DNA of 20,412 nt from Thermoproteota archaeon (GTDB lineage Archaea > Korarchaeota > JAOZGF01 > JAOZFZ01): contig JAOZFT010000022.1 in assembly GCA_027492035.1 (NCBI GenBank), forward strand, positions 1-20,412, in the 5' to 3' direction. Of the stretch, positions 15,624 to 20,412 are shown in pieces. The translations under genes were made by a program, and so were the position numbers. The notes beneath the pieces were generated by a model. The model was not told the DNA's origin, made no database searches, and was given only the letters and a program-made list of their open reading frames with translations. Within the stretch, counting starts at the first letter, position 1. Each line of letters begins with the position of its first letter.

Positions 15624-17327
15624 TCAATACTTTCTCGCAACAGGTTTCCATTTAGTGATTGTGACAGGTAAGAAATTGAACTTCAACCCTTCTTTTGAAC
15701 AATAAATTAAAGTGTGTACAAGCCATTCTTTGTCGTTTCTTTCAGGGTAATCTACCCTTACATGAGCCCCTCTGGATTCTTTCCTTAAAAGTGCACTTGT
15801 TAATATAGTTTCAGCTATGTCAAGCATGAAATCAAGCTCTAAGGCAGCTATAAGTCCTGTGTTGAAAATTTTTCCTTTATCTTCCACTGCAACATGTTTA
15901 AACCTTTCCTTTAACTCTCTTATCTTCTTTAACCCTTTCTTTAACCCTTCTTCGTTTCTGAAAAGCCAACAGTTTTCATTCATTGTTTCCCTCATTTCTT
16001 TCCTGATCTCAGGTACCTTTTCAAACCCCTCCTTACCAAGAATTCCGTCGAAAACTCTTTCCTCTTCACTTTTTACCTTGTCCAAAGGAGCTTCGCTGAA
16101 GTCATGTTTTAAAGCGTATTTGGCAGCTTCAACACCTGCAACTTCCCCAAAAACTAAGCATTCAGCTGTGGAGTTTGTTCCCAACCGGTTTGCTCCATGT
16201 AAACTTAAACATGAACATTCACCTGCGGCGTATAAACCTCTTACTTCTGTTTCTGTTTTTACGTTAACATGTATACCTCCCATTGAGTAATGAGCTGTTG
16301 GTTTAACAGGTATTAAGTCGTTTGCAGGGTTTAAACCAGCCAGTTTCCTGCAAATCTCTTTTATGAAAGGAAGTTTTTCCTTTATTTTCTCTTCCCCTAA
16401 ATGTCTGAGGTCAAGAGCTATGTATTTCCCGAAAGAACTGCTAAAGCCTCTTTTCTCCATTATCTCTGTCCATTCAGCTCTTGCTACAACGTCCCTAGGT
16501 GCAAGTTCCATCATTTCCGGTGCATATTTCCCCATAAACCTCTCTCCTTTGTTGTTTAACAGGAAGCCTCCTTCCGACCTCGCACCTTCAGTTATTAATA
16601 CACCGTCAGCTGGGACAAGTCCTGTTGGGTGAAACTGAGTCATTTCCATGTCTTTCAAAGGAACTCCTGCCCGATACGCGATGGCTACTCCGTCGCCTGT
16701 TGCTGTATGTGAATGACTTGTGAAACTGTAAACCCTCATGAACCCGCCAGTAGCTAAAATAACTGCTTTAGCTTTAAACAGATGCATTTCTCCAGTTTTT
16801 ATGTTGATAACAGTTAAACCTTTAATTTTTCCCTCTTCAGTTAAAAGAGAAGTTGCGAACCATTCATTATAGAAAGTAATATTTTCAAGGGCTGAAGCTT
16901 TTCCATATAAAGTGTGCATTTCATGTAAACCTGTGTAGTCAGCTGCGAAACAGCCTCTAGAGAAACTATGTCCACCAAATCTTTTCTGAGCTATTAACCC
17001 CTCCTCATCCCTGCTCCAAGGCATACCTAAACAATCAAGGAAAATAACTTGCTTAGGTGCTTTTTTAACGAAGAACTCAACAACATCCTGATCTGCAAGA
17101 AAGTCAGAACCCTTCACTGTATCCCATGCATGTAAATCAAATGAGTCCCCCCTTCTCAAAACAGCAGCAGTGCCTCCTTGTGCACAAACAGAATGTGAAC
17201 GGACAGGAAAAGTTTTACTTATAACTGCAATGTTTATTTTCTTATTGAAATTTGAAGCTGCAATTGCAGCCCTTAAACCAGCTATGCCTGCGCCTACAAT
17301 AGCGATATCGCAGCTAATTTTCTCCAA
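15624..17327 (-). CDS. tfrA: TfrA-like flavoprotein of fumarate reductase/succinate dehydrogenase
   Basis: A 567-residue catalytic flavoprotein of the fumarate reductase/succinate dehydrogenase family. The FAD-binding GAGIAGL is at 12-18. H45 in [11 protein letters not shown] is at the position where related enzymes attach FAD covalently. Further motifs are QFHPTGLVP, the RDVVARAEW segment with a likely catalytic arginine, [10 protein letters not shown], and [17 protein letters not shown]. The C-terminal helical domain is complete. The start is TTG: no in-frame ATG precedes the dinucleotide fold, and GGTG lies 8 bases upstream. It is the first gene of the operon, directly followed by the TfrB-like partner. 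With CoA-ester enzymes behind it, the substrate could be fumarate/succinate or mesaconate/methylsuccinate; only the family is secure. Confidence 0.92.
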   Translation of the reverse strand: MEKISCDIAIVGAGIAGLRAAIAASNFNKKINIAVISKTFPVRSHSVCAQGGTAAVLRRGDSFDLHAWDTVKGSDFLADQDVVEFFVKKAPKQVIFLDCLGMPWSRDEEGLIAQKRFGGHSFSRGCFAADYTGLHEMHTLYGKASALENITFYNEWFATSLLTEEGKIKGLTVINIKTGEMHLFKAKAVILATGGFMRVYSFTSHSHTATGDGVAIAYRAGVPLKDMEMTQFHPTGLVPADGVLITEGARSEGGFLLNNKGERFMGKYAPEMMELAPRDVVARAEWTEIMEKRGFSSSFGKYIALDLRHLGEEKIKEKLPFIKEICRKLAGLNPANDLIPVKPTAHYSMGGIHVNVKTETEVRGLYAAGECSCLSLHGANRLGTNSTAECLVFGEVAGVEAAKYALKHDFSEAPLDKVKSEEERVFDGILGKEGFEKVPEIRKEMRETMNENCWLFRNEEGLKKGLKKIRELKERFKHVAVEDKGKIFNTGLIAALELDFMLDIAETILTSALLRKESRGAHVRVDYPERNDKEWLVHTLIYCSKEGLKFNFLPVTITKWKPVARKY

Positions 17328-17390
17328 AGTTACGGCACCATCAATCCTTGCCTAAGAATTTAATTAAAAAATTTCCTTTACCACCTTTTC

Positions 17391-17402
17391 ATTTAAATAT
17401 TT
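17391..17402 (-). promoter_or_regulatory. TATA box for the tfrA-led operon
   Basis: The - strand AAATATTTAAAT is a good archaeal TATA element. It would place initiation near 17370, about 43 bases before the TTG start. A second AT-rich element at 17360-17371 is an alternative. Confidence 0.5.
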
Positions 17403-17533
17403 CTTTGTTTAAAAGTGAAATCTTGCAAATTTTCCAATTTACCTTTGCTACCCTTCTTCACAAGTGTCAAAAAACTTAAATTGAGTCAATAAACTTCACC
17501 TAAATAAATAAGGAAAAGAAGAAAAGGGGATTC

Positions 17534-17575
17534 TTTTCCGTAAAAACCCTTTTTCTTAACTTGTTTACGGGAAAA
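17534..17575 (-). terminator. Imperfect hairpin downstream of pgk
   Basis: Arms TTTTCCGTAAA (17534-17544) and TTTACGGGAAAA (17564-17575) pair with one bulged base around a 19-base loop, starting about 15 bases past the pgk stop. A T5 run lies within the - strand transcript. It probably marks or stabilises the 3' end of the pgk message; the function is inferred. Confidence 0.35.
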
Positions 17576-17590
17576 TGTTTCTCTACCCCG

Positions 17591-18814
17591 CTAAATTTCA
17601 AGGGAGGTTCTTTGTTTAATAATTTCATCCAGTGAAGGGTAGTTAAAACCAGCTAATCTGTGAAGGAAAGCTCCACCACTTAACAACACCTGTCCACCTG
17701 TTGATTGAATCTTATCCAGCAGTCCCTCATTAACCAATTCTTGGGTAGTGTCTCCACCAACGAAAACTAACCCATAGCCAAGAATCCTCTTTGTTAACTT
17801 GATCCCGTTTATAAACCCTTTCTCGAAAACACCTAAGGGACCTGCCCTTATTCTCACTTCTTTACTCGCCAGTTTTTCACTGTACCTGTCAACTGTTTCC
17901 TCCCCTATGTCAACTATTAAACCATTAGATTCACTTAGTTCGTTTAGTTCCACACGTTTCACTTCTCCCTTTTCGTAAAGAATAAAGTCCACAGGGTGCT
18001 CCACGTTCATTTTTAACAGTTCCCCAGCTAATTCAAACTGTTTCTTAGATGCTTCCTTAAGGAGGAATTCTTCGTTTTGAGGGCCTAAATTGTATCCTTT
18101 GGCTTTGACAAGTAACTGACCTGGAATGCCCCCAGTGAAAACCTGCATCTTCTTTGCAATGTTCAGAATGTACTCTGTTTTCCCAAATTTCTTCCCCCCC
18201 ATAACTATTGCCTTATCTTCATCCCTTACGCTGTCTATTTCATGTAAAATCTTCAGTTCAGTTGTGGATCTAACCCCAACATATGTCCTGCTTATCTTAG
18301 GCAGAGCCATAATGCTTGTATGTGCTCTGTGCCAAACTGGAATTGCGTCGTTTATGCATGTGTTAACCAACCCTTTGAAAAAATTTATGTAGAGGCTGTT
18401 TTCAGGGTTGTAGCTTGTTTCCCAGTCAAAGTAACGAATGTTATCCAACAAAATTATTTCTTTCTCCTTCAACGCCTTTATTTTCTTCTTTGTTTCTTCA
18501 GTAAAAATTTCGTTTTTCGGTATGAAACTGAAATCAATATCCAGCGGCAAATGCTTCCTTATAAGTGCAAAGTGTTGGTTTAAGGGAAGAAAGTCTTTTT
18601 CACCTTTTCTTCCCTGATGAGCCACAACTATTAACCCTGTATACTCTGAAAGGAATTCAAGCACGTTTGAGTAAATTTTACATCTTAAACTTTTTTCATT
18701 AAGAACCCCCTCAACCACCGTGGAATTTATATCAACCCTAATGAGGGTAGGGCTCTTTAATTGGGTTGGAAGGTTTATGAGTCTGAAATCCTTTGTTTCT
18801 TCGAAATAATTCAT
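17591..18814 (-). CDS. pgk: Phosphoglycerate kinase, archaeal type
   Basis: A 407-residue cytoplasmic enzyme interconverting 1,3-bisphosphoglycerate plus ADP and 3-phosphoglycerate plus ATP. Motifs: IRVDIN (25-30), AHQGRKGEKDF (65-75), NDAIPVWHRAHTS (155-167), GGKKFGK (206-212), VDIGEET (301-307), AGPLGVFEK (324-332), GGDTTQE (353-359) and STGG (371-374). The HQGRxGxxDF and WHRAHTS variants are typical of archaeal PGKs. I chose the ATG at 18812-18814, preceded by GGGGGAG; a GTG at 18841 would add nine residues made of that ribosome site. A possible TATA element is at 18891-18904. It is transcribed away from the FrhB-like gene and appears monocistronic. Confidence 0.94.
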   Translation of the reverse strand: MNYFEETKDFRLINLPTQLKSPTLIRVDINSTVVEGVLNEKSLRCKIYSNVLEFLSEYTGLIVVAHQGRKGEKDFLPLNQHFALIRKHLPLDIDFSFIPKNEIFTEETKKKIKALKEKEIILLDNIRYFDWETSYNPENSLYINFFKGLVNTCINDAIPVWHRAHTSIMALPKISRTYVGVRSTTELKILHEIDSVRDEDKAIVMGGKKFGKTEYILNIAKKMQVFTGGIPGQLLVKAKGYNLGPQNEEFLLKEASKKQFELAGELLKMNVEHPVDFILYEKGEVKRVELNELSESNGLIVDIGEETVDRYSEKLASKEVRIRAGPLGVFEKGFINGIKLTKRILGYGLVFVGGDTTQELVNEGLLDKIQSTGGQVLLSGGAFLHRLAGFNYPSLDEIIKQRTSLEI

Positions 18815-18890
18815 CCCTTCTCCCCCTTCTAAATTCTCCACGTAAAAACTTAAGCGATTTCCTAAATTGAAACGTTAAACAAAAAAGATG

Positions 18891-18904
18891 TTAATTTTTT
18901 AAAC
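18891..18904 (-). promoter_or_regulatory. Possible TATA element for pgk
   Basis: The - strand reads GTTTAAAAAATTAA. Initiation would be near 18872, leaving a leader of about 57 bases before the ATG. A second AT-rich element near 18845 is closer, so the assignment is weak. Confidence 0.3.
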
Positions 18905-18940
18905 GATCCTTGATTGAATCTTTCTTTAAAACCAAAAAGG

Positions 18941-18948
18941 ATAAATAC
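18941..18948 (+). promoter_or_regulatory. TATA-like box for the FrhB-family gene
   Basis: ATAAATAC is preceded by a purine-rich AAAAAGG that could serve as a BRE. Initiation near 18970 would leave a leader of about 35 bases containing GTGAGGGG as the ribosome site. Confidence 0.45.
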
Positions 18949-19006
18949 AGTTACATTTTAAATGTGTTTAGGGTTTAAGGGGGAAAAGGAACGTGAGGGG
19001 TTTTAA

Positions 19007-20068
19007 ATGGTTAACAACTTCGCTTCTCTCTTTAAAGAAGTTATTCTCAAAAATAAATGTGTTTTCTGTGGGGCATGTATAGCTTCCTGCCCAGTTGAAG
19101 CCATAGAGGTAGTTAAAAACAAACCTATGCTTAAGGGGGTCTGTTACAACTGTGAAGTATGTTACTACCAATGTGCAAGAACAGGTATTTACGATAAACA
19201 ATTCATTGAAGAGAAGAAATTTGGAAGAAGAAGGGAGAGAGATGAGGTTTTCGGGGTTTACTTAAAGGTTTTCAAAGCCAAAGCTACAGATAAAAACATA
19301 CTTAATGTATGCCAAAATGGTGGAGCAGTGACTTCTTTACTCAAATACATGTTTGATGAAGGTTTAATTGACGCTGCAGTAGGTGTTAAAAGAGACGAAA
19401 ACTGGGAAGCTTACCCCTTTGTCGTACTTAATGAAAAAGATTTATTAGAGGTTGCAGGGTCAAAATACATGGTTGTACCTACATTAACAGCTGTAAGAGA
19501 AGCTGTGGATTACTTGTTCAAGAAATCAATTGCCGTTGTTGGCTTACCTTGCCAAATAGAAGCTGTAACAAACTATAAATACTCTTTGAAGCATCCCTTA
19601 AAATTAGGGAACAAAATAAAGTTAACAATAGGGGTTTTCTGTTTCCATGAATTCAAACATGCAGAAATGCTTAATTTCTTTAAAGAGAAAAACATAGAGT
19701 TGAAGGAAGTAACAAAAATGGATATTGAAAAGGGAAGATTCAAAGTTTATAAAGGAGACGAGTTAATTCTGAACATAAAAATAAGTGAATTAGATCCCTT
19801 CACAAGGGAAGCTTGCAAGATATGTAAAGACTTCACAGCTGAACTTGCAGACATATCTGTTGGAAACGTTGATTCACCTTCAGACTGGTCAACAATAATA
19901 ATTAGAAGTGAATATGGCCTAAAAATATTTGAAGACGCTGTAAATAGGGGATACTTAACAGCTGAACCCCTAGAAAAACTAGAAACAGTTAAATTGTTGT
20001 CGAAAGTTAAAAGAAAGAATGCATTAAAACATTTAAAGGAAACAGCTGAAGTGAAGGCGAGGAAATAA
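19007..20068 (+). CDS. FrhB/FdhB-family iron-sulfur flavoprotein (coenzyme F420 hydrogenase/dehydrogenase beta subunit-like)
   Basis: A 353-residue soluble redox protein of the family that passes electrons between FeS clusters and F420, or another flavin-linked partner, via FAD. The N-terminal 4Fe-4S sites are C18, C21, C24, C28 (CVFCGACIASCP) and C46, C49, C52, C56. The FrhB core follows: QNGGAVTSLLKYM, GSKYMVVPT, VVGLPCQIEAV, GVFCFHEF, and a C-terminal CKICKDFTAELADISVG that includes another cysteine pair. The ATG at 19007 has GAGGGG upstream at good spacing. Divergent from pgk, it is followed directly by another gene that starts at the base after its stop. Family members serve hydrogenase, formate dehydrogenase, glutamate synthase or sulfite reductase; the partner here is unknown. 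Confidence 0.9.
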   Translation: MVNNFASLFKEVILKNKCVFCGACIASCPVEAIEVVKNKPMLKGVCYNCEVCYYQCARTGIYDKQFIEEKKFGRRRERDEVFGVYLKVFKAKATDKNILNVCQNGGAVTSLLKYMFDEGLIDAAVGVKRDENWEAYPFVVLNEKDLLEVAGSKYMVVPTLTAVREAVDYLFKKSIAVVGLPCQIEAVTNYKYSLKHPLKLGNKIKLTIGVFCFHEFKHAEMLNFFKEKNIELKEVTKMDIEKGRFKVYKGDELILNIKISELDPFTREACKICKDFTAELADISVGNVDSPSDWSTIIIRSEYGLKIFEDAVNRGYLTAEPLEKLETVKLLSKVKRKNALKHLKETAEVKARK

Positions 20069-20412
20069 ATGGGTTCCGAAGTTGAAAAGGATCAGGGGCA
20101 ATACTTCAGCATAGAAGTAGCTGAAGTTGAAGATCTAGTCAGAATAGCAGCTTGTTTACCTTCAGGAGGACCTGTAGGGATCCCCATCATCCTTCATTTA
20201 GAGAAAAGAAACAAACATGTCTACTTAGTTATTCCCATCTTCTCTATCTCGGACGAAGAGCACAAAGTTGTTTTTTATTCAGTTTTGGAGGAAACCGTTA
20301 AGAAAAAATTTGCTAAGTACAAGGTTGAAGATGGAAAAGAGGAAATTTCTTTCACAAACGATTTAAAGGATGCAGAGGCTAAGTACTTCCCCATAATAAC
20401 AATTAAAAAACT
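20069..20412 (+). CDS. Unrecognised protein, 3' partial
   Basis: An open frame from the ATG at 20069 to the window end (114 complete codons, no stop). The ATG abuts the stop of the FrhB-like gene, with GAGG at 20060-20063 as the ribosome site, so the two are co-transcribed and coupled. The visible part begins with an acidic, polar stretch. It then has a segment with CLPSGGPVGIPIILHLEK, a beta-rich hydrophobic strand (VYLVIPIFSI), and a charged alpha-helical stretch. There are no membrane helices, signal peptide or cysteine motifs. I do not recognise the family; the context suggests a partner or accessory of the FrhB-like protein. Confidence 0.75.
   Translation, partial: MGSEVEKDQGQYFSIEVAEVEDLVRIAACLPSGGPVGIPIILHLEKRNKHVYLVIPIFSISDEEHKVVFYSVLEETVKKKFAKYKVEDGKEEISFTNDLKDAEAKYFPIITIKK

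Overview
The window reads as archaeal chromosome. AT-rich genes use mostly AGA/AGG for arginine, TATA-like boxes sit about 25 bases from likely transcript starts, and TTG and GTG start codons backed by Shine-Dalgarno (SD) sequences are common. The gene families agree: archaeal-type phosphoglycerate kinase, an Lhr-type helicase, a thiol:fumarate-reductase-like TfrA/TfrB pair, an FrhB-family iron-sulfur flavoprotein and a VapBC module. The lysine/glutamate-rich proteins would fit a thermophile. I cannot name the lineage from the sequence alone.

Left edge (1-3235, + strand): three tightly packed genes that I read as an SMC complex related to eukaryotic Smc5/6. They encode an SMC ATPase with a short coiled coil (its N-terminus lies outside the window), a kleisin resembling ScpA/Nse4, and a tandem winged-helix protein resembling Nse3/MAGE (KITE family). 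This is the most interesting system in the window. Convergent to it on the - strand are a rubrerythrin, with a palindrome over its predicted transcription start, and behind that a large Lhr-type helicase (3980-6853).

Middle (6854-9374): a gene-poor, decayed stretch. It holds a C10A9 homopolymer, remnants of broken reading frames, an intact VapB-VapC toxin-antitoxin pair with a probably leaderless transcript, and a truncated, frameshifted SAM-methyltransferase pseudogene.

Right-centre (9375-17327, - strand): a seven-gene operon. In transcription order it encodes TfrA-like flavoprotein, TfrB-like FeS/CCG protein, an acyl-CoA ligase beta subunit (SucC-like), a small two-cluster ferredoxin-like protein, the ligase alpha subunit (SucD-like), a CitE/malyl-CoA-lyase-family enzyme and an MmgE/PrpD-family enzyme. 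Genes overlap or lie within 27 bases of each other. Together they suggest a C4/C5 dicarboxylate pathway: redox of fumarate/succinate or a methylated analogue, hydration or dehydration (or decarboxylation), CoA activation, and carbon-carbon cleavage to acetyl-CoA plus a 2-oxoacid, or the reverse. The ligase lacks the usual succinate-site motifs, so its substrate may not be succinate.

Right edge (17591-20412): phosphoglycerate kinase (- strand), and divergently an FrhB/FdhB-family flavoprotein followed with no gap by an unrecognised gene that runs off the window. No rRNA, tRNA, CRISPR array or intact insertion sequence was seen.
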